Assembly: GCA_012511955.1 (NCBI GenBank) | Contig: JAAZFC010000043.1 | Coordinates: forward strand, 1 to 42,883 | Source: Fibrobacter sp. | GTDB lineage: Bacteria > Fibrobacterota > Fibrobacteria > Fibrobacterales > Fibrobacteraceae | Length of the DNA stretch: 42,883 nt | Reading direction: 5' to 3' | Made by a program: the position numbers and the translations under genes | Notes under the pieces: model-generated | The model's database searches: none | The model's input: only the letters and a program-made list of their open reading frames with translations | Told to the model about the DNA's origin: nothing | Shown here: positions 15,647-23,548 of the stretch, one piece after another | Layout: each line of letters opens with the position of its first letter | How positions within the stretch are numbered: position 1 is the first letter of the stretch

Positions 15647-15675
15647 GCCTAACTGGGCTTAACTGAATAGCTGAA

Positions 15676-16911
15676 TTAAGCACCAAAAAATAAATAAGCG
15701 ATAAATATAGCGGCTATTACCCCAATTAAATCCGCCGCTAAGCCGCAGATAATGGCGTGGCGAGTTTTGCGAATACTCACTGAGCCAAAATACACCGCTA
15801 CAATATAAAAAGTGGTGTCGGCAGCTCCCTGAAATATGCAAGATAAGCGCCCCACAAAGGAATCCGCACCATAGGTGGTCATGGCATCCACCATCATTCC
15901 CCTGGCCCCACTACCGCTGAGAGGCTTCATAAATGCCGTGGGCAAAGCAGGTACGAAATCTGTAGGCAAACCCACTGCGCTAATGGCAGCACCCACCCCG
16001 TGCAAAATTAAATCCATGGCTCCTGCAGCTCTAAATACCGCGATTCCCACCAAAATTCCTATTAAATAGGGCATAATAGTTACCGCAGTGCCAAAACCTT
16101 CCTTGGCGCCTTCTATAAACGACTCCCAAGCGTTGATTTTTTTGAAAGAAGCTAAAACTAAGAAGCCCACAATTAATCCAAAAATCATTAAACCTGACAC
16201 TAAGCCCGAAATTTGCTCCATTTTTTCTTGGCTCAAGCGGGCAAAATAAAACAGCGTACCCATAACAGCGGTGGTCAATCCTAACAACCAAGCCAAAGTT
16301 ACGGGATGGCGGAGCTGAATTTTCTGGAAAAAAGAAGTTACTATCAATCCTCCCAAAGTGGAAAAGAAAGTGGCTAACAATATGGGTAAAAATATATCGG
16401 CGGGGTTGGCGGCGCCTAGTTTAGCGCGATAAACCATAATAGAAACGGGAATCAAGGTCAAACCCGAAGCGTTTAATACCAAAAAGAGTATCATAGCATC
16501 GGAGGCGGTGTCTTTTTTAGGATTAAGGCTTTGCAGCTCTTTCATGGCTTTGAGGCCCATGGGGGTGGCGGCATTGTCCAAACCCAGCATATTGGCGGCG
16601 ATATTCATCAACATAGCGCCCTGGGCGGGGTGGCCTTCGGGTACATCGGGGAACAAGCGTTTAAAAAGTGGATTTACCAAGCGAGCCAGCATATTTACCG
16701 CTCCCGAATTTTCCCCAATTTTCAAAATTCCCAACCAAAGGCTGAGTATTCCGGTTAAACCCAGGGCAATTTCAAAACCGGTTTTAGACATATCAAAGGC
16801 CGCTTGCACCAGTTCGTTGAAAATGCCCGCATTGCCCATAAATAACCATTGGATTATTGCGGATGCAAAGGCGATAACAAAAAAGCTAACCCAAATTATG
16901 TTTAAAACCAT
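15676..16911 (-). CDS. Fused SpmA/SpmB-type nucleoside-recognition membrane protein
   Basis: About 411 residues from ATG 16911, which overlaps the upstream stop by one base (TAATG). A GTG or ATG further upstream would extend into that gene. It is a multi-helix membrane protein made of two nucleoside-recognition (Gate) domains. The first half has the SpmA-like AAFDMSKTGFEIALGLTGILSLWLG and NMLGLDNAATPMGLKAMKEL. The second half has the SpmB-like EGAKEGFGTAVTIMPYLIGILVG and PTAFMKPLSGSGARGMMVDAM. Such fusions occur in many non-sporulating bacteria, and the spore-maturation name is historical; transport is suspected but the substrate is unknown. Confidence 0.85.
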   Translation of the reverse strand: MVLNIIWVSFFVIAFASAIIQWLFMGNAGIFNELVQAAFDMSKTGFEIALGLTGILSLWLGILKIGENSGAVNMLARLVNPLFKRLFPDVPEGHPAQGAMLMNIAANMLGLDNAATPMGLKAMKELQSLNPKKDTASDAMILFLVLNASGLTLIPVSIMVYRAKLGAANPADIFLPILLATFFSTLGGLIVTSFFQKIQLRHPVTLAWLLGLTTAVMGTLFYFARLSQEKMEQISGLVSGLMIFGLIVGFLVLASFKKINAWESFIEGAKEGFGTAVTIMPYLIGILVGIAVFRAAGAMDLILHGVGAAISAVGLPTDFVPALPTAFMKPLSGSGARGMMVDAMTTYGADSFVGRLSCIFQGAADTTFYIVAVYFGSVSIRKTRHAIICGLAADLIGVIAAIFIAYLFFGA

Positions 16912-17378
16912 TATCTGCCACCCATGACCTTGCCCGCCCAACTCAAAAAGATCAGAAAATACAAAGCGTCGATGATAATTAAACGGAAATTATGCCGTGT
17001 CCATAAAGCTAGAGGAACCAATGCGCCCACAATCAGCAATCCTGCAAGGCCAGCGCCAATTTTAAGCCCTAAATCAGCCCCATGGCTGTGGCTAAGGGCG
17101 CTCAATGCGGTGAATAGCACAAAATTACTGGCAAAAGTGAATATCAAAGTGAAAATGCTATAAATTGGTGAGCCTGTAAATAAATTAATATCGTTTTGGT
17201 GCTTGCGGCGCCATCTTCCCACCGGATGGTGAGGGTAGTGCAAAAGCCCCAAGGCTACCAGAGAAAAAAGCGTCCAAAACCATACCTGTCCCCAGTGAAT
17301 ATTTTCCCATAAATAGGTGGGAACTTTGTCCATGGCAAAGTTTATGGCGAATTTTTGAATGGTAGGATTTTTTAGCAT
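16911..17378 (-). CDS. Small four-helix membrane protein
   Basis: A 155-residue protein (ATG 17378; Met16 is an alternative start) with about four predicted transmembrane helices: VWFWTLFSLVALGLL, a segment around IYSIFTLIFTFASNFVLFTA, GLKIGAGLAGLLIVGALVPLAL and LIIIDALYFLIFLSW. A basic, His-rich loop (HYPHHPVGRWRRKHQND) lies between the first two. I do not recognise the family. The stop overlaps the start of the SpmAB-type gene by one base, so the two products probably act or assemble together in the inner membrane. It lies 51 bases downstream of the MpaA-like gene. Confidence 0.6.
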   Translation of the reverse strand: MLKNPTIQKFAINFAMDKVPTYLWENIHWGQVWFWTLFSLVALGLLHYPHHPVGRWRRKHQNDINLFTGSPIYSIFTLIFTFASNFVLFTALSALSHSHGADLGLKIGAGLAGLLIVGALVPLALWTRHNFRLIIIDALYFLIFLSWAGKVMGGR

Positions 17379-17429
17379 TTTTTAAAAATTAATAATTGAC
17401 AAGTTTAAAATAGCAAAACTGGGCAAAAA

Positions 17430-18137
17430 TTATGTTTCGCTGAGTATTTTTGCCAAAATAGCGGCGTATCTTTGGGCTAAAAGTTCCGAAGCCAGTCGGG
17501 GAAGCTCCAAAGTTACGCAGTCTATGTGGTTTTCTTGGCACCAAGTTCCCAGAGAGCCCGGGGTGGGATAGCCAATATCCTCTACCAAAGGCAGTTCGAA
17601 TAGCTTTGCCAAATGCTGGCTCCAAGGGGATTTTGGCGCATCTACGCAATGCAAAGGGGCGTGGATGGATAAAATGCGTTGGGGTTGCACTTGGGAAATG
17701 AGTTTTAGCAGAGCTTGGGTTTCGGGTTCCGAAGCGGGGCGGCCACCCGGGCTTAATTGCGTTACCGAGGGGATTTCTAAAATTAAGCGACAAGTGGTGG
17801 CCTGGCTTTGCCAGTTGCTGGTGGGAAAGTTGCGGTTTAAGTCTATTCCACCAGCATTGCCCCGCGTGCCCCAAGCGAGGCCATCGGGATTGGCACATAA
17901 AACCACCCCTGCAGAGAGTTTTGTGCCTAAAAGGCGCAAAGCGCGAGAAACTAGCATCACGGTTTCGCCTTCTTCGCCGTGAATCCCCGCGATTACCAGC
18001 AAATCACAGGATTCTGGACCAAAATAATGCAAAGGAGCGCCGTGAATGCTGTGCCCATAAGTTCGGGGAGTTAATTGCAGGGTTCCCTGCTGTTCCCAGG
18101 GAGTAAAACCATCGTCTGCACCCGGATAGCTCTTCAT
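17430..18137 (-). CDS. mpaA: MpaA-like M14 peptidase (murein tripeptide amidase)
   Basis: A zinc carboxypeptidase-fold enzyme of 235 residues from ATG 18137, which overlaps the upstream TGA by four bases (ATGA) and has an AGGA ribosome-binding site. Zinc ligands are H53 and E56 in GIHGEEGE and H159 in LSIHAPL. Substrate-binding residues lie in RGNAGGIDLNRNFP, and the candidate catalytic Glu is E211 in VTLELPR. In E. coli, MpaA removes the gamma-D-Glu-diaminopimelate linkage of the murein tripeptide during peptidoglycan recycling. The adjacent M15 carboxypeptidase supports a peptidoglycan role. No signal peptide is visible, fitting a cytoplasmic recycling enzyme. Confidence 0.85.
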   Translation of the reverse strand: MKSYPGADDGFTPWEQQGTLQLTPRTYGHSIHGAPLHYFGPESCDLLVIAGIHGEEGETVMLVSRALRLLGTKLSAGVVLCANPDGLAWGTRGNAGGIDLNRNFPTSNWQSQATTCRLILEIPSVTQLSPGGRPASEPETQALLKLISQVQPQRILSIHAPLHCVDAPKSPWSQHLAKLFELPLVEDIGYPTPGSLGTWCQENHIDCVTLELPRLASELLAQRYAAILAKILSET

Positions 18138-18820
18138 AAATCTTCCTGCCAATAGGGATAAACATATTGCTCTAAAATTTGCGGTAAAGTCGCCAAAATA
18201 GCATCTTTTAATTCCAAGTCGCTGGCGGCCAAAAGTTGGCGCAGTCGCTCAGGGTCAAAGTGTTTTTGCCATTGGTGGGCGGTGGGTAAATGGGAAAGAT
18301 GCCAGCGTTCCGGCTGAATTGCGCCCACCCCAGGCACAAAAGGCCTATAAAAACCTTCGCAATTCTCAGCGGCGATTTGTTGATCTAGCCAAGCGTGCAA
18401 AGGTGCAAAAGGCCCCGCAGATTCTTCGGGGGTGAGTTGCACTTCGTAGCCTTCCGGCACGGCGATGGCATCATAAACATCTATGTCCGTGCCCCAATGA
18501 TGGCGGGAAGTGCCCGGCAAAGCCGACCAAATTAATATAGCCGCCACTTTTTGTTCATCATCTAAGCCACTCAAATCCATGGCTTGGCTGTGGCGGTCAT
18601 ACACAGGAATTTTCCCTAGCGCTTTGCCGTTCCAAATAGCCAATTGCCGCTCAAAGGAACGCCAGGCGCTGGCTGCGGTCAAATTGTACCCAGCTTGGCG
18701 GGCGCGCTTTTGCAAAGCTTGCCAGTGGGGCAATACTTCGCTGTGTAAATAGCTTTTTCCAGTGCTCAAAAGTTGTAAATATTCCTGGTTTAAGCCTAAA
18801 ATCGCCTCAGTTTTTGTCAT
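18134..18820 (-). CDS. M15-family D-Ala-D-Ala carboxypeptidase
   Basis: A 228-residue zinc peptidase of the VanY/DdcY M15B group. The motif SRHHWGTDIDVYD supplies H107 and D114, and ERWHLSH supplies H174, the three expected zinc ligands. AASAWRSFERQLAIWNGK is the usual upstream substrate-binding segment. Such enzymes trim D-alanine or L,D-linked residues from peptidoglycan stem peptides. No signal peptide or membrane anchor is evident, which is odd for an extracytoplasmic enzyme and may point to cytoplasmic recycling with MpaA. The start ATG overlaps the flippase stop (ATGA) and has a good AAGGAG site. Confidence 0.87.
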   Translation of the reverse strand: MTKTEAILGLNQEYLQLLSTGKSYLHSEVLPHWQALQKRARQAGYNLTAASAWRSFERQLAIWNGKALGKIPVYDRHSQAMDLSGLDDEQKVAAILIWSALPGTSRHHWGTDIDVYDAIAVPEGYEVQLTPEESAGPFAPLHAWLDQQIAAENCEGFYRPFVPGVGAIQPERWHLSHLPTAHQWQKHFDPERLRQLLAASDLELKDAILATLPQILEQYVYPYWQEDL

Positions 18821-20358
18821 ATTTCACTCCTTTTCTGCTTACTTCTTTTTTGTCGCCACCACAAGCTCAGCGGATGTTGGGGCAGCCCCGGTAAAAGCAT
18901 ATTGGCTCCCAGCACAATTCCCCAAGTTAATACCAGCATAGCCCCACGCACTTCCCAAGTCCAGGGGCGGGCATTTAGCACAATAAAGGCACTCACTGCT
19001 AAGGCTAAAAGTCCTTTCCAATGCAAGGTGTATCCAAAGGAAACTTTGGGTAATTTGTTCATTTCTATAATTTGCAACATGGAAATACTAAAGTTTGCCA
19101 CGGCTCCGGCGCAAGCGGCTCCTAAAATGCCCCATTTGGGAATCCAAAGCAAGTCTAAAACCACATTTAAAGTCAAAGCCATCAGAGAGTTCATTAGCAG
19201 TAAACGGGCATGTCCGCTCATCAAAAGTAAATTGCCTGCTAAGCCAAAATGCACACTCATAAATGGTCCCACGCATACCAACCAGGGAATCCAGCCTGAT
19301 TCGGTCCAAGCTTGGTTTGTTCCAAAAATAAAATCGGGGAAAAAGAACTGCACCAATAATAAAACGAAAGTTCCCACCAAAGCGCTGAGTAGGGCTAGTT
19401 CTCGCAAGCTTTCTTGAATGCCAACTTTGTTGTTTTGGCTTTGGTAGCGCGCCACTAAGGGGTTGAAAATTCCTGAAAAAGCCATTTTGGGCAGGCGAAT
19501 CATCTGGGCTAAATCCACCAATAAGGCGTAAATTCCCACGGTGTTGGCCGAGGCGAAAACAGACAAAATCAGCGCATCGAGTTTAACTAAACCTGCGTTG
19601 GAAGCCATGTTTAGAGATTGGGGAATGGCAAAACCCCATAATTCTTTGTTGCCTTGGGTGCTAAATATGGTGCGCAATGTCCGCGAAAACGAATAATAAC
19701 GGCGAAACTCAAAAATTACCACGGGCAAACAGCTAAGTAGCGAAGCAATGGTGCCATAAGCCATGCTAAAAATGCCTAAATCTGCACTGAAATGGAAAAT
19801 TAAAGCGTAAATAATGCTCAAAACAGGAAACATGGTTTGCACCACTAAAACCGGAGTGCGCATATCTAAGTGGGCTCGGGTGCTTTCCGCTAACATATAT
19901 ACCAAGGTCAGCAAGGGTAAAGCCCATATAATAATGCGTAATAAAAGCACTACATCGGTGCTGTGATCTTGCCAAAAAGTGCGGTAAATCAGTTCGGCAC
20001 CGCCCCATAAAAGCGCGGTAAAAACCAAAGATATTAGCAAAGAACCTCGTAAACTGGTGGCTAAAGTGCGGTAAAGCTTTTGCTCGCGCCGCTCTTTTTG
20101 TGCGGAGTCTTCGTCATCTGCCGGACTCACATATTTGGCCAAATGATAGGTGATAGCATCGCCGAATCCCCCCAGCACAAAGTTGGAAAGCAATTCCATA
20201 ATGCCGTAGGCAATCATATATAAGCCAAAAGCTTCGCCTCCAAACATGCGGCGCAGCACAAACTGAAAAGCTTTGGAGCCCGCCAAGGAAATTCCACCGA
20301 GAACATTAAGAGCTGTGCCCACTTTTACTTTCCGTCTATCGCTTTGAGTGTAACCCAT
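18817..20358 (-). CDS. Oligosaccharide flippase-like membrane protein (MOP superfamily)
   Basis: A 513-residue protein with about 12-14 hydrophobic helices, the usual size for the MOP superfamily (Wzx/MurJ-like). The N-terminal LNVLGGISLAGSKAFQFVLRRMFGGEAFGLYMIAYGIMEL fits Wzx-type flippases. Helices continue through NFSISMLQIIEMNKLPKVSFGY to a terminal pair (~455-495). These proteins move lipid-linked glycans across the inner membrane. It begins two bases after the LtaS-like gene and overlaps the M15 gene by four. The neighbours suggest a glycerol-phosphate-containing or cell-wall polymer as cargo, but that is inference. Confidence 0.82.
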   Translation of the reverse strand: MGYTQSDRRKVKVGTALNVLGGISLAGSKAFQFVLRRMFGGEAFGLYMIAYGIMELLSNFVLGGFGDAITYHLAKYVSPADDEDSAQKERREQKLYRTLATSLRGSLLISLVFTALLWGGAELIYRTFWQDHSTDVVLLLRIIIWALPLLTLVYMLAESTRAHLDMRTPVLVVQTMFPVLSIIYALIFHFSADLGIFSMAYGTIASLLSCLPVVIFEFRRYYSFSRTLRTIFSTQGNKELWGFAIPQSLNMASNAGLVKLDALILSVFASANTVGIYALLVDLAQMIRLPKMAFSGIFNPLVARYQSQNNKVGIQESLRELALLSALVGTFVLLLVQFFFPDFIFGTNQAWTESGWIPWLVCVGPFMSVHFGLAGNLLLMSGHARLLLMNSLMALTLNVVLDLLWIPKWGILGAACAGAVANFSISMLQIIEMNKLPKVSFGYTLHWKGLLALAVSAFIVLNARPWTWEVRGAMLVLTWGIVLGANMLLPGLPQHPLSLWWRQKRSKQKRSEI

Positions 20359-20360
20359 AT

Positions 20361-22334
20361 TTATCTTTTTTGATAAACTCCTCGTTTTCGTTCAGTGAAA
20401 GGGAAAATTCTGTTTTGATCTAGTAATTCACCATAGGCAAAAATCATGTCGCGATACCTGTGTATGGGAAAATCCCACGGAACCTCATCGCTTTGTTTAG
20501 CTTGATGTCCACTCAATAAAGCATAGTCTCTTTTACTGTTTTTATTCACCTTAAAGTACATGAGTTGGGAACTAAACATTTCAAATAAAACCCTGTGTTC
20601 TTCGTGAATAAAAGCCACGGAATTTTGCCTAAAACTCAGCATTTCTTTGGAAAAAGGCTCAAGTAGAGAGTTGCCCATAAAGTGGTTAGGGGCGTTCATA
20701 TCGAGCATGGCCAGTAAAGTTGGGGCAACATCTATTAAAGATACGGTGGTTTCATGGCGTTGAGGAGTTGGTAAGCCAGGCCAGCCTCCCAAAAACGCCA
20801 AATGCACCCAAGTATGCCCAGGGGTAAAATTACCAGCGACTTCAGTGTTAAAGCGAGCATCCGTAGGAGGTTGTGCATGATCTCCTACCATGACGAGAAT
20901 GGTGTTTTCCCACAAATCACTTTGTTTTAAGTAATCAATGAGCTTAACGATTTGCTTTTCTGCATAGACAATAGCTTGGTCGTAGCGTTCTTCGTCGGTA
21001 TCAGCAATGGGTATTCCCTCGGAAAGAGGAATTGTATATGGTGGGTGAGTGGTAACGGTCCAGGTGGACAGGAAAAAAGGATCTTTGCGATCTATAGTGT
21101 CAAGGGCTTGGATAAAGCGCTCTATTAGTGGACCATCTTGGGTGTATTTTTCACTGTATTCCACATAGTTATACCAACGAGTAAACCACGGGCTTAGATT
21201 AGAAAAAGAAGGGTCAGCTCCTACGAAAATCTCCGTTTTATATCCAAAATCTTGGAATATTTCAGCTAAGGATTTCCAGTTAATGCTTCCATAGCTAGAA
21301 ATGATGATTTTTCGAAAATGGGGCCAAGTTCCCAAGTGTAGATTTTGAGTGCCTTCTACACTGGGGTAGCCTAGAGAATGAGTGTAGGGAAAATACAATG
21401 CTTCATTTTGTATAATAGAGTCCAAAATTGGCGTAAAACTAGGCAAAGTTGTGTCAGGAACAAGACCGGTTTTCCAGCCACGCCATGTTTCAAAGGTTAG
21501 AAACACAATATTAGGGCGCTGAGAGCGGGGCAATTGAATAAAATCAGTTGCAGAAATTGTGCCAGGGCCATGTTGTAGCAGGGGAAATTTAGGAATGCTA
21601 TCTATAGGCTCAGAGGCTAAGTTACCATGCCGGCTAAAGTGAAGCAAGTCTGCATAAGCTTGCTGTGGATTGCGAGGCTTTTCTAGGCCTAAGTTTTGTC
21701 GAAATAAGTCGGTTCCTATACTTAGTACCACGGGTTGAATACGGCGCCATCTTTTTTCACTGGGTATTAACCAAACAGGGCTAGCAATTAAGATCAGACA
21801 AACCAATACTAAGCCGCTCCATATTTTAAATGCGTGTTTGTGAGGAGCTGAAGGTTTGCGAGTTTGCCCTATGGCAGCTATTATAGCCACTAAGATTACC
21901 ATCAGGGCCATAAAAGTGCCAAAAATATCGGATTTAAGTAAAGCTCCTAGCATAACTCCATCGGTGGCTCTAAAGTAATTTTGAATAAACGATAGGGTTA
22001 AATGCTCGCCAAGCCAGCGCACAAATTCTAGGTCAATTTGTGTGAAAATTAAGTATGTACCGCTCAAAAATGAGAAACTGTATTTTAAAACTTTGCCATG
22101 AATGCCTGTGGCTAATGTTAAGAGTCTAAAAATCAAAACCAAAGCTAAAATAACTCCCAATTCTATAGCAATGGCGTTGAAAACTAAACGCCTTGGTTCT
22201 TCTACCAAAGGACCGCCATAGGGGCTATATCCGTAATAATGTAAAAGTAAAGATATTACACGAATTGTACTAAAGATAAGGGTACTTTGTAATATCCAAG
22301 AGTTATTTTGTAGGGATTTTCTAAGGGAAAACAT
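20361..22334 (-). CDS. LtaS-like membrane phosphoglycerol transferase
   Basis: A 657-residue protein with about five N-terminal membrane helices (to ~190) and an alkaline-phosphatase-fold sulfatase domain (~270-570). Expected active-site residues of the LtaS/OpgB group are present in order: E282 (FLTFETW), candidate nucleophile T329 (SVEGTQNLHLG), H430 (TTHPPY) and D485-H486 (VMVGDHAQP). The spacing resembles LtaS (E-T 45, here 47). LtaS moves glycerol phosphate from phosphatidylglycerol to a polymer; relatives decorate periplasmic glucans in diderms. It overlaps the glycerophosphotransferase gene by one base and has a GGGAG site. A phosphoethanolamine transferase is an alternative, but the neighbour favours glycerol phosphate. 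Confidence 0.82.
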   Translation of the reverse strand: MFSLRKSLQNNSWILQSTLIFSTIRVISLLLHYYGYSPYGGPLVEEPRRLVFNAIAIELGVILALVLIFRLLTLATGIHGKVLKYSFSFLSGTYLIFTQIDLEFVRWLGEHLTLSFIQNYFRATDGVMLGALLKSDIFGTFMALMVILVAIIAAIGQTRKPSAPHKHAFKIWSGLVLVCLILIASPVWLIPSEKRWRRIQPVVLSIGTDLFRQNLGLEKPRNPQQAYADLLHFSRHGNLASEPIDSIPKFPLLQHGPGTISATDFIQLPRSQRPNIVFLTFETWRGWKTGLVPDTTLPSFTPILDSIIQNEALYFPYTHSLGYPSVEGTQNLHLGTWPHFRKIIISSYGSINWKSLAEIFQDFGYKTEIFVGADPSFSNLSPWFTRWYNYVEYSEKYTQDGPLIERFIQALDTIDRKDPFFLSTWTVTTHPPYTIPLSEGIPIADTDEERYDQAIVYAEKQIVKLIDYLKQSDLWENTILVMVGDHAQPPTDARFNTEVAGNFTPGHTWVHLAFLGGWPGLPTPQRHETTVSLIDVAPTLLAMLDMNAPNHFMGNSLLEPFSKEMLSFRQNSVAFIHEEHRVLFEMFSSQLMYFKVNKNSKRDYALLSGHQAKQSDEVPWDFPIHRYRDMIFAYGELLDQNRIFPFTERKRGVYQKR

Positions 22335-23548
22335 TAAAGCTCCCGGGAATAAAAGTTAGTGCGCAATTTATTTATGCTTTGTAGAGAATTTGCCGCGTAA
22401 TCAGCTTTTTTAGATGGGAAAAATAACTTTTGCCAATGTAGGCGGCGATCTTGCCATTTTTCTAATTCTAACCAAGACTCACTGAGCAAGCTTTCTATAA
22501 AATCAGTGGAATTTTGCACCCAGGGACCATAGACAAAGTCTGGGTAATTGAGATAAAATTTACGTGTTTGTAGATAGGACTCTAAATCGAAGGTGAAAAA
22601 CATGGCTGGGCGGTCTAATATGAGCCAATCCGCCAGCAAACCCGAATAATCAGAGATAAAAAGTTCTGCTCTTGGAAGTTCTTTGTCCAACTGGGATGGG
22701 GCGATAAATTCGATTTGGCTATTGCTGCTTTTTAGGGATAATTTGGCATTAATATGGTGGCAAATTACCAGAGTGCGTTGGCTATGTTGCAACCATGCTA
22801 GTAATTTAGAATTTTGCACAACTTCTTGGAGGGTGTTTTGCAAATGTTGGGATTCCACACTGCCTTCGCGAAAGGTGGGAAACCATAAAATACGCTTTTG
22901 GGTTTTGTGAGTGCGCATATTAATAAAGTCATCAATATGGGCACCACCTCCCAACTGAATTTGTTCTTTTAAGTGGGGGAGGGCTAAGGCAAAGTTATCA
23001 GCTTCTAGGGGGGAGCTAGCCAATAAAGCGTCGAAATTTACCATAATCCAACCATAAATTTTACGATGCAAAAAATTCATCTTTTCTATGCCTGGCTTAT
23101 ACCATTGTCCCGATTTTAGGTGGTTCATGCAGTGATTTACAAATACCCGCAAACCCAAACGGCCCCGCCATAGCAAAGCGTATTGATCTAAATCGTCTTC
23201 GCCATGGGAATATATCAACACCGGCGCTTTAAGTGTGGCTATGCGAGCTTTCCAGGTGTTGCGCTCAAGGCAATTCACCCCTAGGGAGCGTAGTTCTTTG
23301 CATAAAGCAGCATTGCCAATCCACAAAATCTTTTGCTCGCTGTGTGCGTTGATATAGCGGTACAAAGCTCGGGAATTATCGGCGAAAATTCGCCCTCGGT
23401 GTCCGCCAATTACCCAGGGATGTTTTTGGCTTTCTCGTTGTCTTTTGTACAATGGCGCCAAAATCCACACCACAAAAGCATAAAATAAGTGCAAAGGTTG
23501 TTGTAAAAACCACAATATTTGTTGTAAAAAGTACAATTTCCCTTTCAC
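22334..23548 (-). CDS. CDP-glycerol glycerophosphotransferase-like enzyme (TagB/TagF type)
   Basis: A 404-residue protein of the CDP-glycerol glycerophosphotransferase family. An N-terminal membrane-proximal hydrophobic segment (~8-30) precedes two Rossmann-like halves. Visible hallmarks are HCMNHLKSG (~139-147), a phosphate-site segment LWFPTFREGS (~221-230), CHHINAKL, and the C-terminal ISDYSGLLADWLILDRPAMF (~298-317) followed by FTFDLESY. These enzymes transfer glycerol phosphate from CDP-glycerol in wall teichoic acid synthesis, and homologs in diderms modify capsule or lipopolysaccharide. The start is GTG 23548, overlapping the recG stop by one base, with a GGAG ribosome-binding site. 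No tagD (CDP-glycerol synthesis) is in the window. Confidence 0.85.
   Translation of the reverse strand: MKGKLYFLQQILWFLQQPLHLFYAFVVWILAPLYKRQRESQKHPWVIGGHRGRIFADNSRALYRYINAHSEQKILWIGNAALCKELRSLGVNCLERNTWKARIATLKAPVLIYSHGEDDLDQYALLWRGRLGLRVFVNHCMNHLKSGQWYKPGIEKMNFLHRKIYGWIMVNFDALLASSPLEADNFALALPHLKEQIQLGGGAHIDDFINMRTHKTQKRILWFPTFREGSVESQHLQNTLQEVVQNSKLLAWLQHSQRTLVICHHINAKLSLKSSNSQIEFIAPSQLDKELPRAELFISDYSGLLADWLILDRPAMFFTFDLESYLQTRKFYLNYPDFVYGPWVQNSTDFIESLLSESWLELEKWQDRRLHWQKLFFPSKKADYAANSLQSINKLRTNFYSREL

Noticed and set aside
15647-15675. Short inverted repeats as terminator between convergent genes
   Set aside because: Only 4-5 bp stems (AGCC/GGCT, CTTAA/TTAAG) without T-runs, within chance expectation.
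17389-17898. 169-residue minus-strand ORF overlapping mpaA
   Set aside because: Alternate frame of the MpaA-like gene, rich in Pro, Arg and His, with no recognisable domain.
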